NCBI GenBank assembly: GCA_030645475.1
Contig: JAUSMA010000069.1
Coordinates: 1-64,000, forward strand
Length of the DNA: 64,000 nucleotides
Reading direction: 5' to 3'
Source: Nitrospirota bacterium
Lineage (GTDB): Bacteria; Nitrospirota; Nitrospiria; Nitrospirales; Nitrospiraceae
Under the pieces are notes generated by a model, which ran no database searches, had not been told where the DNA came from, and was given only the letters and a program-made list of their open reading frames with translations. This document shows positions 41,970-52,625 of this stretch, one piece after another. The translations under genes were made by a program, and so were the position numbers. Position 1 is the stretch's first letter. Each line of letters opens with the position of its first letter.

Positions 41970-42392
41970 TTACATTCCTCGCCCTGCGCCGTCTAACTCA
42001 GGCTTGTTGCCTGGAAGAATCTTGTTCAGCACCGAGCGATAATCGCCGGTTCGCTTTTCATCGATCCGCCCAATCTCGATTTCTTTATCTCGTTGCATCC
42101 GCTCGAGATGGTCGAGCACAGTCAAGAGCGGTTGGACGGAGCCGAGTAATCGACCCACTTCGAAGGCCTCCAGCGATTCGACAAACAAATCGTTCAAACC
42201 TTTATAGGCAGTACCAGAGCTCTGGTTACGGAAGCGAGAGACGATCTCCTCATATTCCTCAATGGCTTCAAACTTAGGTTTGACACCGGTCGGCACGGCC
42301 GACAGATGCACAATCGGCGGCAGCTTGGCGGCATATACTTTCAACTGAGCCACTAATCCACCTATTGCGTCGAGTACATCGGCTGTTTGCAT
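41970..42392 (-). CDS. Hypothetical protein
   Basis: 140 residues, all-helical in appearance, no signal peptide or cysteine. Not recognised as a named family. Conserved-looking stretches include PKFEAIEEYEEIVSRFRNQ and LLTVLDHLERMQRDKEIEIG. The end is short and glycine-containing. It lies 48 bases from the pseudouridine synthase gene on the same strand, downstream of it. Confidence 0.7.
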   Translation of the reverse strand: MQTADVLDAIGGLVAQLKVYAAKLPPIVHLSAVPTGVKPKFEAIEEYEEIVSRFRNQSSGTAYKGLNDLFVESLEAFEVGRLLGSVQPLLTVLDHLERMQRDKEIEIGRIDEKRTGDYRSVLNKILPGNKPELDGAGRGM

Positions 42393-42440
42393 GACATCAT
42401 CCTTCGCGGGGGCATTGCTTACGCCAAGTTGAGAGGCCTG

Positions 42441-43406
42441 TCAAGATTTCTTGGCGCCCGGAGGAGGCGTGAGGGCATCGAGTGCCTGCACCACCTGCTC
42501 CATATCGGTGGGAAAAGGCTTTGTGTATTCGTGGAATTCTCCCGTAGAGGGATGACGGAATCCCAGGGTCCTGGCATGCAGCATCACCCGGGGGATCTCA
42601 ATCCCTTCGACCTCGCAGACCTTCTTTCCCCCATAGGTCTGATCTCCCAGAATGGGATGGCCTAGAGAGGTGAGATGGACACGGAGTTGGTGCGTCCTGC
42701 CTGTGCGCGGGTACAAGAGCACATGAGCGGCCAGTTTGCCGAATCGGTGATCGACCTTGTATTCCGTCACGGACTCCTTGGGTCTCGCGGTGTGGGCGGA
42801 GAATTTTTTCCGCTCCTTCTTATCCCGACCGATGGCCAATTCGATCAACCCATGCCCTTTTTTCGGTACGCCTGTGATCAGTGCCTCGTACACCCGCGTG
42901 ATTGTATGTAGTTTGAATTGAGCGGAAAGGGCGCGGTGGGCCTGGTCTGTTTTGGCAATGACCATTACTCCAGACGTATCCTTGTCCAGGCGATGGACCA
43001 GACCTGGTCTCTCTTTCCCACCGATCGTTGAGACTGTGCCGCCGGAGGTCTGAAAGTGGTGGAGGAGGGCATTCACCAATGTGCCTGCCCAATGCCCAGG
43101 CGCAGGATGAACGACGAGGCCGGATGGCTTATTCAGGAGCAACAGCACATCGTCCTCGTAGAGGATCTCCAGAGGGATGGCCTCACCTTTGAGTTCCAGA
43201 GGTTCTGCTTTTGGAATGTCGAACGCGATGTTGTCGCCTGGCTTGATCTTTTGGCTTGGTTTGACGACCTGACCGTTGATCCGCACCCGCCCTTGACCGA
43301 TTAATCGTTGCAGGGCTGATCGCGATAAATTCGGCTCACGATTGACCAGGAAGACATCCAATCGTTTGGGTTGCTCACCGGCCGTTACGACAAATTCTGT
43401 GACCAT
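42441..43406 (-). CDS. RluA/RluD-family pseudouridine synthase
   Basis: 321 residues from ATG 43406; a GTG six codons earlier is also possible. N-terminal S4 RNA-binding domain (RLDVFLVNREPNLSRSALQRLI, ~13-75) and a catalytic domain with the RluA motif HRLDKDTSGVMVIAK holding the catalytic Asp. Length and the S4 domain favour RluD, which makes three pseudouridines in 23S rRNA helix 69. The C-terminal THQLRVHLTSLGHPILGD motif is typical. Confidence 0.93.
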   Translation of the reverse strand: MVTEFVVTAGEQPKRLDVFLVNREPNLSRSALQRLIGQGRVRINGQVVKPSQKIKPGDNIAFDIPKAEPLELKGEAIPLEILYEDDVLLLLNKPSGLVVHPAPGHWAGTLVNALLHHFQTSGGTVSTIGGKERPGLVHRLDKDTSGVMVIAKTDQAHRALSAQFKLHTITRVYEALITGVPKKGHGLIELAIGRDKKERKKFSAHTARPKESVTEYKVDHRFGKLAAHVLLYPRTGRTHQLRVHLTSLGHPILGDQTYGGKKVCEVEGIEIPRVMLHARTLGFRHPSTGEFHEYTKPFPTDMEQVVQALDALTPPPGAKKS

Positions 43407-43543
43407 TGGACGAATCGACCTCACCAGTAGGTTCAGGCCACGCTACTGTAGCGCGAGGCGAAATTGCAATCTGGAGGTTTACCGAACTGGTTGCTCCAAG
43501 AGGCGTGGGAGAGGAGCGAGTCTGAACGATGTGGAGCGGAGAG

Positions 43544-43963
43544 TTATACGTGAACCTTGCGGGCACGGTCGGCGATCTTTTTGCGGAGTCTGGCTTTTTC
43601 GAGACTGATTTCTGCTTCTTTCACTTCAGAGGGCAGACCGCCAGCCTTGAGCCGTTGTTCGGCCTTCACGAATGCCGCCTGAGCCCGCTCGACGTCAATG
43701 TCTTCTGCCTTCTCGGCGATCTCGGCCATGATAGTGACTTTGGTCGGTGTGACTTCTGCATAACCCCATAGAATCGCCATATGTGTGGTCTGGTCTCCGA
43801 CACGATAGCGAAGCTCACCGATGCGTAAGGTCGAAAGAAAATGACAATGTCCCGGCAATACGCCGAATTCGCCCTCTGAACCTGGTGCGATGACCTCATC
43901 CACCTGTTGGCTCAAGAGCAACTTCTCCGGCGTCACCACTTCTAATAGAATCTTCCCTGCCAT
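43544..43963 (-). CDS. atpC: ATP synthase F1 epsilon subunit
   Basis: 139 residues. N-terminal ten-strand beta sandwich with VVTPEKLLLSQQVDEVIAPGSEGEFGVLPGH, then the two-helix C-terminal domain (VERAQAAFVKAEQRLKAGG). It inhibits ATP hydrolysis and couples F1 to Fo. Last gene of atpHAGDC on the minus strand, 116 bases after atpD. Confidence 0.97.
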   Translation of the reverse strand: MAGKILLEVVTPEKLLLSQQVDEVIAPGSEGEFGVLPGHCHFLSTLRIGELRYRVGDQTTHMAILWGYAEVTPTKVTIMAEIAEKAEDIDVERAQAAFVKAEQRLKAGGLPSEVKEAEISLEKARLRKKIADRARKVHV

Positions 43964-44079
43964 ATCTCTCCTACGCGCGTATCAAAAGGTGTCAGTGGGC
44001 GGGATGCTCTGACGTGCGCGCATCGACCGAGCACTTGTTTCATCGTGCGCGGTCTGCGAGCACAAGAGCGCCCGTCCGC

Positions 44080-45525
<1,446 letters not shown>

Positions 45526-45549
45526 TCACTCCTTCTTCAACGTGGCGGA

Positions 45550-46428
45550 CTATTTCAGCGCTTCGGCACCGCCGACGATATCCATCAATTCTTTGGTAAT
45601 GGCGGTCTGACGAGTCTTGTTGTAATGCAAGGTCACTTTCTTGATCAACTGGCCTGCGTTCCGAGTCGCACCGTCCATCGCCGCCATACGGGCGCCATGC
45701 TCCGCCGCGGCAGATTCCAAGAGGATACGAAACGTTTGTATCTGGAAATGTTTCGGAATAAAGACGTTCAACAGCTCGGATTCATCGGGCTCATAGAAAT
45801 AGCTGCCGCCGGTCGTGCCTTCCGCTTGTGCTGTCCCAAACTCGGCTGCGGTATCGACCGGGAATAATTTTTCCACTATCACGCGCTGTTGAATGGCCGA
45901 TTTAAATTCGTTGTAGACGATGTAGAGTTCGTCGAACGTGCCCTTGACGAAGTGGTCGGTGAGGTCGCCGCCGATGTCGATGGCATGTTCGAACGTGAGC
46001 TTATCGAAGATGCCGGTCCATTCCTGCCGGATGGGCCAGGTGCGACGCCGGAAATAGTCGCGGCCCTTACGTCCGACGATGCTTAAATTCACTTGCAACC
46101 CACGGGTTTCACATTCCCGTACGAACTCGGAAGTTTTTCTCGCAATATTGCCGTTGAAACCGCCGCACAATCCGCGGTCACTCGTGATGACCAGTACTTC
46201 GACCTTCTTGCCTTCACGTTTTTGCAGCAGGGGATGGGAGGATCGATTCACGCGCTGGCTTAAGTTGCTGACCACGGCCCTCATCTTCAGCGCATAGGGC
46301 CGCGCCGCCAAGATGCGATCCTGTGAACGTTTCAGCTTCGCCGCGGCCACCATCTTCATGGCCTTGGTAATCTTCTGCGTATTCTTAAACGCCGCAATTT
46401 TACGGCGCAGACTCTGTAAACTCGGCAT
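45550..46428 (-). CDS. atpG: ATP synthase F1 gamma subunit
   Basis: 292 residues. It is the rotating shaft. The N-terminal LRRKIAAFKNTQKITKAMKMVAAAKLKRSQDRI and the C-terminal NAGQLIKKVTLHYNKTRQTAITKELMDIVGGAEAL helices form the coiled-coil axle and are strongly conserved. LCGGFNGNIARK marks the globular part. It is 30 bases downstream of atpA. Confidence 0.98.
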   Translation of the reverse strand: MPSLQSLRRKIAAFKNTQKITKAMKMVAAAKLKRSQDRILAARPYALKMRAVVSNLSQRVNRSSHPLLQKREGKKVEVLVITSDRGLCGGFNGNIARKTSEFVRECETRGLQVNLSIVGRKGRDYFRRRTWPIRQEWTGIFDKLTFEHAIDIGGDLTDHFVKGTFDELYIVYNEFKSAIQQRVIVEKLFPVDTAAEFGTAQAEGTTGGSYFYEPDESELLNVFIPKHFQIQTFRILLESAAAEHGARMAAMDGATRNAGQLIKKVTLHYNKTRQTAITKELMDIVGGAEALK

Positions 46429-46458
46429 GGTCTAGATCTCTTCTCTATCTGCCAGCAA

Positions 46459-47976
46459 CTACTTAGCGCCGTATCCCATCTTCTGTTTAAAGGTCGAGAT
46501 AATCTCTTTCAGTCTGGCGCCAACTTTATCGTCGATTTTCCCGATGCTCGCAATTTCCTTTTTCAGCTCCGCATGATTCTGCTGCACATAGTGCAGGAGG
46601 TCAGCTTCGAATTGCTGGACCTTGTCGACCGCGACATCGTCCAAATATCCGTTGACGCCGGCATAGATGGAGAGCACCTGGTCGGCAACGGGCATGGGCT
46701 TGTATTGTCCCTGCTTCAGCAATTCGACCATACGCACACCGCGCGCGAGCTGCATCTGGGTCGCTTTGTCGAGTTCGCTGCCGAACTGAGAGAAGGCGGC
46801 CATTTCTCGGTACTGAGCCAGGTCGAGCCGAAGGGTACCGGCCACCTGCTTCATGGTCTTGATTTGGGCCGAACCTCCGACGCGGGAGACCGACAGACCG
46901 ACGTTAATGGCCGGACGAATACCGGAATAGAACAGATCGCTTCCAAGATAGATCTGGCCGTCGGTGATCGAGATGACGTTGGTTGGAATGTACGCGGACA
47001 CGTCACCGGCTTGTGTTTCAATAATGGGCAAGGCCGTGAGGCTGCCCCCTCCGAGTTTATCGCTGAGCTTGGCTGCGCGCTCCAAGAGTCGGGAGTGGAG
47101 ATAGAACACGTCGCCAGGATAGGCTTCGCGTCCTGGCGGCCGACGGAGCAACAGGGATAACTGACGATAGGCGACAGCATGTTTAGAGAGGTCGTCGTAG
47201 ACGATCAAAGCATGCTTACCGTTATCTCGGAAATATTCTCCGATGGCTGCTCCCGAGAACGGCGCCAGGTACTGCATCGGTGCTGCGTCGCTCGCGGTGG
47301 CTGCCACGACGATGGTGTATTCCATTGCGTGGTTTTCTTCGAGCGTCTTGACGACGCGTGCCACGGTGGAGCGCTTCTGTCCGATGGCGACATAGATACA
47401 AAATACGTTGAGGCCCTTTTGATTGATGATCGTATCGACGGCAATGGCGGTTTTGCCGGTTTGCCGGTCGCCGATGATCAATTCACGCTGCCCACGGCCG
47501 ATGGGGATCATGGCGTCGATGGCCTTGATGCCGGTCTGCAAGGGCTCGCGCACGGACTGACGTGTATTCACGCCGGGGGCGACCACTTCGATACGGGACG
47601 ACAGCGTCGAGTTGATTGGACCTTTTCCGTCGATAGGCTGGCCAATCGCGTTGACCACACGACCGATCAAGGCTTCACCGACTGGAACCTCGGCAATACG
47701 TCCAGTCCGCTTGACCGGATCGCCTTCCTTCACGCCGACATCATCGCCCATCAGCACGGCGCCGACGTTATCCTCTTCAAGGTTGAGCGCAATGCCGTAG
47801 AGGCCGCCTGGGAATTCGAGCATTTCTCCGGCCATCGCACCGTCGAGACCGTAGACCTTGGCGATTCCGTCTCCGACTTGGATGACTGAGCCGGTTTCTT
47901 TGACGTCGACCTGTTTGTCGAAGCCTTTGATTTTTTCTTTGATGATCGAACTGATTTCTTCTGCCTTGATCTGCAT
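46459..47976 (-). CDS. atpA: ATP synthase F1 alpha subunit
   Basis: 505 residues. Non-catalytic nucleotide-binding subunit with Walker [26 protein letters not shown], and [43 protein letters not shown] (conserved block at residues ~280-320). The catalytic-interface Arg lies in the later [15 protein letters not shown]. Two bases separate it from atpH. Confidence 0.98.
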   Translation of the reverse strand: MQIKAEEISSIIKEKIKGFDKQVDVKETGSVIQVGDGIAKVYGLDGAMAGEMLEFPGGLYGIALNLEEDNVGAVLMGDDVGVKEGDPVKRTGRIAEVPVGEALIGRVVNAIGQPIDGKGPINSTLSSRIEVVAPGVNTRQSVREPLQTGIKAIDAMIPIGRGQRELIIGDRQTGKTAIAVDTIINQKGLNVFCIYVAIGQKRSTVARVVKTLEENHAMEYTIVVAATASDAAPMQYLAPFSGAAIGEYFRDNGKHALIVYDDLSKHAVAYRQLSLLLRRPPGREAYPGDVFYLHSRLLERAAKLSDKLGGGSLTALPIIETQAGDVSAYIPTNVISITDGQIYLGSDLFYSGIRPAINVGLSVSRVGGSAQIKTMKQVAGTLRLDLAQYREMAAFSQFGSELDKATQMQLARGVRMVELLKQGQYKPMPVADQVLSIYAGVNGYLDDVAVDKVQQFEADLLHYVQQNHAELKKEIASIGKIDDKVGARLKEIISTFKQKMGYGAK

Positions 47977-47978
47977 GG

Positions 47979-48518
47979 CTACTCCTTAGTCAACAAACTC
48001 TGCATCGCTTGTAACCGCCCACGGACGGTGCTATCGACCACCGTGCTGCCGAGTTGAATCTGAACGCCGGCGAGATGGCGGGCATCCGTGTGAAAGGTCA
48101 CGTCAACCTGACGTTTGAGCATCTCGCGCAGGCGAGTGCTGATTCGATCTTGTTCGGCTGGGGGCAACGCCGCCGTCGAAGACACGGTAATTTGTTGGGT
48201 GCCTTTTGACGCATCAGCTAGTTTCGCAAAGGCCTCAGCGATTTCCGGAAGAAAGCCGACACGATTCTTTTTTACGAGCTGTGCGAGAAATGTTTTTCCG
48301 ACTGGAGGGCATCCGAGGCGTGCGCCGAGCTCTGCGAGGACGGCGATTTTTTCTTCGGCACCAAACGTTGGCGAGGCCACGACATGGCGCAGCGAGACGG
48401 AGTCTTTGATCGCCTCACCTAATCCCGTTAAGGCTGCGCGGGTGGACTCAATGGTGGATGCGTCTAGGAGCTCGAAGAGTGCCTGTGCATAACGTCGGGC
48501 AACTGCTGTCTTGATCAC
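47979..48518 (-). CDS. atpH: ATP synthase F1 delta subunit
   Basis: 179 residues from GTG 48518 ([18 protein letters not shown], the normal start); a GTG at 48575 would give 198 residues with an atypical N-terminus. The C-terminal [32 protein letters not shown] block is the conserved delta signature. The subunit links F1 to the stator b-subunits. It is the first gene of the F1 operon; no atpB, atpE or atpF is upstream. Confidence 0.93.
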   Translation of the reverse strand: MIKTAVARRYAQALFELLDASTIESTRAALTGLGEAIKDSVSLRHVVASPTFGAEEKIAVLAELGARLGCPPVGKTFLAQLVKKNRVGFLPEIAEAFAKLADASKGTQQITVSSTAALPPAEQDRISTRLREMLKRQVDVTFHTDARHLAGVQIQLGSTVVDSTVRGRLQAMQSLLTKE

Positions 48519-48642
48519 TATGCTGATCCGTTCGTTCTTCTTTTTGACAAAAGGAAAGCCTTCGTGCGTCTGCACGAAAAGAGGCGCGCCAAGTTAGCAT
48601 TGGCGGATGAGGGCTGTCAATACGAGGGTATGGGGGATGAGA

Positions 48643-49725
48643 CTAGACCGATTGGATGATTCCGCCGCCGAGGACTCGATCGTTTCGATAGAACACGGCA
48701 GACTGCCCCGGGCTCAATGCCCGCTGGGGCTCATGGAAATCTATTTGAATGGTGCCTTCCGATAGTGACTGGACGGTTGCGGTTCCGGCAGGAGTGGCAT
48801 ACCGCACCTTCACCTCTACCTCTGTGGTGCCTGTGAGTAATGACGGATCGAAGAGGTTCAAATCTCCGATATTACATTGGCTGCGACGCAAAGACTCTTC
48901 CGTCCCAAGGACGACTGTATTCGTGGCAGGCTGTACTTGTTGGACATAGAGTCTGCGGCCGGTCGCGATCCCGAGGCCTCGTCGTTGGCCTGGGGTATAG
49001 AACGCGATCCCTTCGTGATCTCCTAAGTACTGACCTGTGTCATCGACGAATGATCCTGACTTCTTCGCCTTCGGGGCTTCCTTCTCAATGAAGGTTCGAT
49101 AATCGCCGTGACTGACAAAGCAGATTTCCTGACTTTCTTTCAATTCATCCGCAGGAAGGCCCAGGGCCTCTGCCTCCTGCCAGACCTCAGATTTTTGCAT
49201 GGCTCCTACGGGAAAAAGAAGGCGTGAGAGCCATGATTGGCGTAGTCGATAGAGGAAATAGCTTTGATCTTTTTTGAGGTCGGCCGCTCGCTGAAGTGTT
49301 GGTAGTCCTTCGGACTCGCCAATGCGGACATAGTGGCCGGTGGCGACATAGTTGATCCCGCGTGCGTCGGCAAGTTCGATGAGTCCCCTCAGTTTGACTC
49401 GCTCATTGCAACGGACACAGGGATTTGGGGTGGTACCGTCGAGATAGCCTGCCAGAAAGTCGTCGATCACCCCAGTGCGAAAGGCTTGCTTGGTGTCGAC
49501 CACTTCATGTGGAATTTTCAATGTCTGCGCGACGTATCGGGCAATGCCGATCTTACAGCATCCACGCTCTTCCCATTTCTTGGAAGCCGCGACGGTGTCA
49601 TCTTCATGTTCCCAGACCTGGAGTGTAACGCCATGGACATCGTAGCCCTGGCGAACCAGAAGCGCTGCCGCCACGGAGCTGTCCACTCCACCGCTCATGC
49701 CAAGGAGAACTGTAGGGCGAGTCAT
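48643..49725 (-). CDS. mnmA: tRNA 2-thiouridine synthase MnmA
   Basis: 360 residues. Adds sulfur to U34 of several tRNAs using ATP. PP-loop GMSGGVDSSVAAALL at the start, the first catalytic Cys in TPNPCVRCNERVK at about residue 102, and the second in ESQEICFV at about residue 196. The C-terminal barrel region contains YYATPAGTATV-like sequence. It precedes the F1 operon on the same strand. Confidence 0.97.
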   Translation of the reverse strand: MTRPTVLLGMSGGVDSSVAAALLVRQGYDVHGVTLQVWEHEDDTVAASKKWEERGCCKIGIARYVAQTLKIPHEVVDTKQAFRTGVIDDFLAGYLDGTTPNPCVRCNERVKLRGLIELADARGINYVATGHYVRIGESEGLPTLQRAADLKKDQSYFLYRLRQSWLSRLLFPVGAMQKSEVWQEAEALGLPADELKESQEICFVSHGDYRTFIEKEAPKAKKSGSFVDDTGQYLGDHEGIAFYTPGQRRGLGIATGRRLYVQQVQPATNTVVLGTEESLRRSQCNIGDLNLFDPSLLTGTTEVEVKVRYATPAGTATVQSLSEGTIQIDFHEPQRALSPGQSAVFYRNDRVLGGGIIQSV

Positions 49726-49780
49726 AATGCGGCTATTGTACTGAAGTAGAGAGCGAAAGGGCTAGAGGGAGGGAACGCTA

Positions 49781-50209
49781 CTAATGTGCAGAGGCTGTGG
49801 CAGGACCGTGAGGCGTTCTGACTGAAACGGCACGTTCTTCATTCCAATGATGAGCGCCCATATCGCACATGCCATGGAAATGGGAGCCTTCTTGAATCGC
49901 AATGACGGGGGTTCGAATATCACCGATGAGCGTGCCGGGCTTTAGAATCTCGATTTTCTCAGTGGCCGTGATGACTCCATTGATCTTGCCGCTATTCATG
50001 AGCACGCCGACTGATATGATGCCCTTGATCACGGCATGCTCTCCGACGATTAAGGTCCCGGTTGTATGGATTTCCCCTTCGACGCGACCATCTACCCGTA
50101 CGGTGCCATCAAAACTGACGATCCCCTTAAAGTCCACTCCTTTACCCAGGAGTGTGAAATTCTCGCTATCTGATTCCGACTGCTGCTTTCGCTCTTTCAT
50201 CGCCCACAT
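49781..50209 (-). CDS. Bactofilin family protein
   Basis: 142 residues from ATG 50209 after GGAGGA; a longer start at 50242 is possible. The central beta-helix (DUF583) has repeated GKINGVITATEKIEILKPGTLIGDIRTPV-type steps starting from LLGKGVDFKGIVSFDGTVRVDGRVEGEI. Bactofilins polymerise without nucleotides and scaffold envelope or polarity functions. A His-rich spot HFHGMCDMGAHHW is present. It lies next to a second bactofilin. Confidence 0.92.
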   Translation of the reverse strand: MWAMKERKQQSESDSENFTLLGKGVDFKGIVSFDGTVRVDGRVEGEIHTTGTLIVGEHAVIKGIISVGVLMNSGKINGVITATEKIEILKPGTLIGDIRTPVIAIQEGSHFHGMCDMGAHHWNEERAVSVRTPHGPATASAH

Positions 50210-50291
50210 CCTGGTCTCCTCCGACTCTTTCCTCACGCGCACATCTCGTCGCGTCCATATACAAAAATGTACTTACGTATTAATAAACAAT

Positions 50292-50786
50292 CTAGCCGTT
50301 GACGCGTTTGATATCTGGCTGCGCGATGACTCCAACCGGCCGCAAGGGGACTTCCCGCGGAAGCTCACGCACGGTGTGAGCCATCTCGAGATCACCATTG
50401 AATAACACGCCGTCTTCCATTGAAAGGACAGGCGTCTTTACGCTGCCACTCACCACCGCCGGAGCGCGAAGCTTCACGCGTTCTTTCACCACAATATTTC
50501 CGGTGATTTTCCCTTTGCACACGACCGTTCCAGCCGTGATTTTTGCCTGGATGACGGCATCCTCACCGACCAAGAGTATGCCCTCAGTGTGAATTTCCCC
50601 ATCGAGATATCCGTCTATTCTGACTGTTCCGCTATACGAGATGGTGCCTTTAAACTCGACACCTTTCCCGACGAAGGCGATAATGCCCTCCGTATTTTCG
50701 GCCGCCAGGCCATTGGTTATATCGCTGGTCTCTTCACGCTCTGGTTCGGTCTCGCTCGTCTCCGGCTGTTTCTCCTGACCCCACAT
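50292..50786 (-). CDS. Bactofilin family protein, second copy
   Basis: 164 residues. An acidic N-terminal tail (ETEPEREETSD) precedes the beta-helix: FVGKGVEFKGTISYSGTVRIDGYLDGEIHTEGILLVGEDAVIQAKI and onward steps at residues ~38-120. It differs from its neighbour but shares the same repeat pattern, so the two are paralogues, 82 bases apart. Paired bactofilins can co-assemble. They lie beside parAB, a common arrangement. Confidence 0.92.
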   Translation of the reverse strand: MWGQEKQPETSETEPEREETSDITNGLAAENTEGIIAFVGKGVEFKGTISYSGTVRIDGYLDGEIHTEGILLVGEDAVIQAKITAGTVVCKGKITGNIVVKERVKLRAPAVVSGSVKTPVLSMEDGVLFNGDLEMAHTVRELPREVPLRPVGVIAQPDIKRVNG

Positions 50787-50879
50787 GAGTACGCCTCCTC
50801 GAGTTCATCACATTACTTCGTCGTGACCGATGACGCAGTATGGTAAGTAGGTTATGAAGGAAGGGCTCAGTCACGCATT

Positions 50880-50909
50880 GAGCATGAGCAATAAATATGC
50901 CTCATGCTC
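50880..50909 (-). terminator. Hairpin after parB
   Basis: GAGCATGAG (50880-50888) and CTCATGCTC (50901-50909) pair around 12 bases, 32 bases past the parB stop on the minus strand. There is no clear U-run on the exit side. It may end the parAB transcript, since the two bactofilin genes follow on the same strand. Confidence 0.4.
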
Positions 50910-50941
50910 TCGCGAGTTTACGAGTGAGAAAAACAGATGAG

Positions 50942-51799
50942 CTAATTCAGAAGTGTTTCAAGAATCCCGTCGAGCTCAGGGGGAGAGAAGTAGTGAATGA
51001 GAATTTTTCCGCCACGTCTTCCTTTTTGAATCGTGACTTTGGTCCCAAATCGTTTTTGCAAACGCTCTTCAACATCAGACCATGGTGTTCGGCGTAAGTC
51101 TTTTGTCACTCGTTTTTTCGCAACCGGTGATGATTCTACGAGTTTTTCAGTCTCTCTCACTGAGAGGGTCCCTGAGACCACGAGTTGGGCGATCCGAAGC
51201 TGTTCACTCTGGCCAGGAAGACCAAGAATCACTTTGGCATGACCCATGGAGAGCTGATTGGTTTCAATCAGCTGCTGAATCTCTAAGGGAAGATTGATAA
51301 GACGTGCGACATTCGCGATCGAGGATCTTTCGCAACCGACTTGTTGGGCAATTATGTCCTGAGTCAGTCCAAATTCGTTCATCATCCGATGATAGGCTCT
51401 TGCCATTTCCATAGGATTGAGGTCTGCTCGCTGGAGATTCTCTACGAGAGCAAGGACAATAGATTCTTCGTCTCCACAGTTACGAATGACGGCTTGAATT
51501 GTTTCTAGTCCCGCGTCTTTCGTTGCGCGCCACCGCCGTTCACCAGAGATGAGTTCGTAGATTCCGTCGCCCTTGCGGCGCACCAAAATTGGTTGCAGCA
51601 AACCATTTTGCTTCAAAGATTCCGTGAGTTCTGCCAGCTCATGAGGTGCAAACGTTTGTCTCGGCTGATATCGATTCGGCACAATGGCATCGACACGTAA
51701 TCGTTGAACCTCTGCCGATTCAGGCATCGGTGCAGCCTTGACCGAGGGCAATAGTGCATCGAGCCCCCTACCCAGCGCTTTTTTCTCCATGACTGACAA
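50942..51799 (-). CDS. parB: Chromosome partitioning protein ParB
   Basis: 285 residues. ParB/Spo0J motifs: ALGRGLDALLPS near the N-terminus, YQPRQTFAPHELAELTESLKQNGLLQPILVR, LISGERRWRA (box II), the HTH around LTQDIIAQQVGCERSSIANVARLINLP and a C-terminal dimer domain. It binds parS and spreads along DNA as a CTP clamp. The start overlaps the end of parA by 32 bases. Two parS sites are nearby. Confidence 0.97.
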   Translation of the reverse strand: MSVMEKKALGRGLDALLPSVKAAPMPESAEVQRLRVDAIVPNRYQPRQTFAPHELAELTESLKQNGLLQPILVRRKGDGIYELISGERRWRATKDAGLETIQAVIRNCGDEESIVLALVENLQRADLNPMEMARAYHRMMNEFGLTQDIIAQQVGCERSSIANVARLINLPLEIQQLIETNQLSMGHAKVILGLPGQSEQLRIAQLVVSGTLSVRETEKLVESSPVAKKRVTKDLRRTPWSDVEERLQKRFGTKVTIQKGRRGGKILIHYFSPPELDGILETLLN

Positions 51800-52544
51800 A
51801 CTCCTTGGCTAAAGACAGATAGGCTTGGGCTCCTGCTGATGCAACGTTATATAACATGGCCGGACGTCCGTAACTCGGAGCCTCAGCGAGTGTCACATTT
51901 CGAGGGATCACGGTGCTATAGACGGCATCTTTGAAATGCTCACGAACTTGCTCAACGACTTGGCGAGCCAACGTATTCCTCGCATCAAACATTGTCAAGA
52001 CGATCCCCTCCAGCTTCAGGTCAGGGTTGAATGACTGACGAACGCGTTCGATGTTACCCACCAAGCGGCTCAACCCCTCCATGGCATAGTACTCACATTG
52101 AACAGGGACTAAAATGCTACGTGCCGCGACCAGTGCATTCACTGTCAGGATCCCCAATGTCGGTGGGCAGTCGAGAAAGATAACGTCGAATAGCGGCTCA
52201 ACGTCTCGCAGATAACTTCGAAGAATCTTTTCACGTTCTTCAACGTTCACCAGCTCGACTTCTGCCCCTGACAAGTCAGCATTTGCCGGCAAAAGTGACA
52301 AACCGTTCACTTCTGTGACATGCACAGCATCATGAAACTTCACATAATTAATCAGGCAGTTGTAGACAGTTGTCTGTAGGGAGCGTGGGTCAACCCCTAG
52401 CCCGCTCGTGGCGTTTCCTTGTGGGTCCATATCCACAAGTAAGACGCGCTTACCGAGGAGTGCGACGCCAGCGGCAAGGTTCACGGCCGTTGTGGTCTTC
52501 CCTACACCGCCCTTTTGATTTGCGATCGCTACAATTTTTGCCAT
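51768..52544 (-). CDS. parA: Chromosome partitioning ATPase ParA
   Basis: 258 residues. Deviant Walker A KGGVGKTTTAVNLA at the start (Soj/ParA type), switch I/II regions with LSGAEVELVNVEEREKILRSYL and VIFLDCPPTLGILTVNALVAA. It moves ParB-parS complexes with ATP hydrolysis. The start at 52544 is the usual MAKIVAIANQKGGVGKTT. Upstream lies the first parS site. Confidence 0.97.
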   Translation of the reverse strand: MAKIVAIANQKGGVGKTTTAVNLAAGVALLGKRVLLVDMDPQGNATSGLGVDPRSLQTTVYNCLINYVKFHDAVHVTEVNGLSLLPANADLSGAEVELVNVEEREKILRSYLRDVEPLFDVIFLDCPPTLGILTVNALVAARSILVPVQCEYYAMEGLSRLVGNIERVRQSFNPDLKLEGIVLTMFDARNTLARQVVEQVREHFKDAVYSTVIPRNVTLAEAPSYGRPAMLYNVASAGAQAYLSLAKEFVSHGEKSAG

Positions 52545-52585
52545 ATATCAGGGTGAGCCAATAATTATTTCGTACACATCGATCA

Positions 52586-52601
52586 TGTTCCACGTGGAAC
52601 A
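52586..52601. promoter_or_regulatory. parS site 1
   Basis: TGTTCCACGTGGAACA, a perfect 16-base palindrome matching the consensus TGTTNCACGTGNAACA for ParB. It lies in the 81-base gap between parA and rsmG. The match continues to 18 bases (ATGTTCCACGTGGAACAT, 52585-52602). Confidence 0.95.
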
Positions 52602-52625
52602 TTTCATATCACATTGATTATATTA

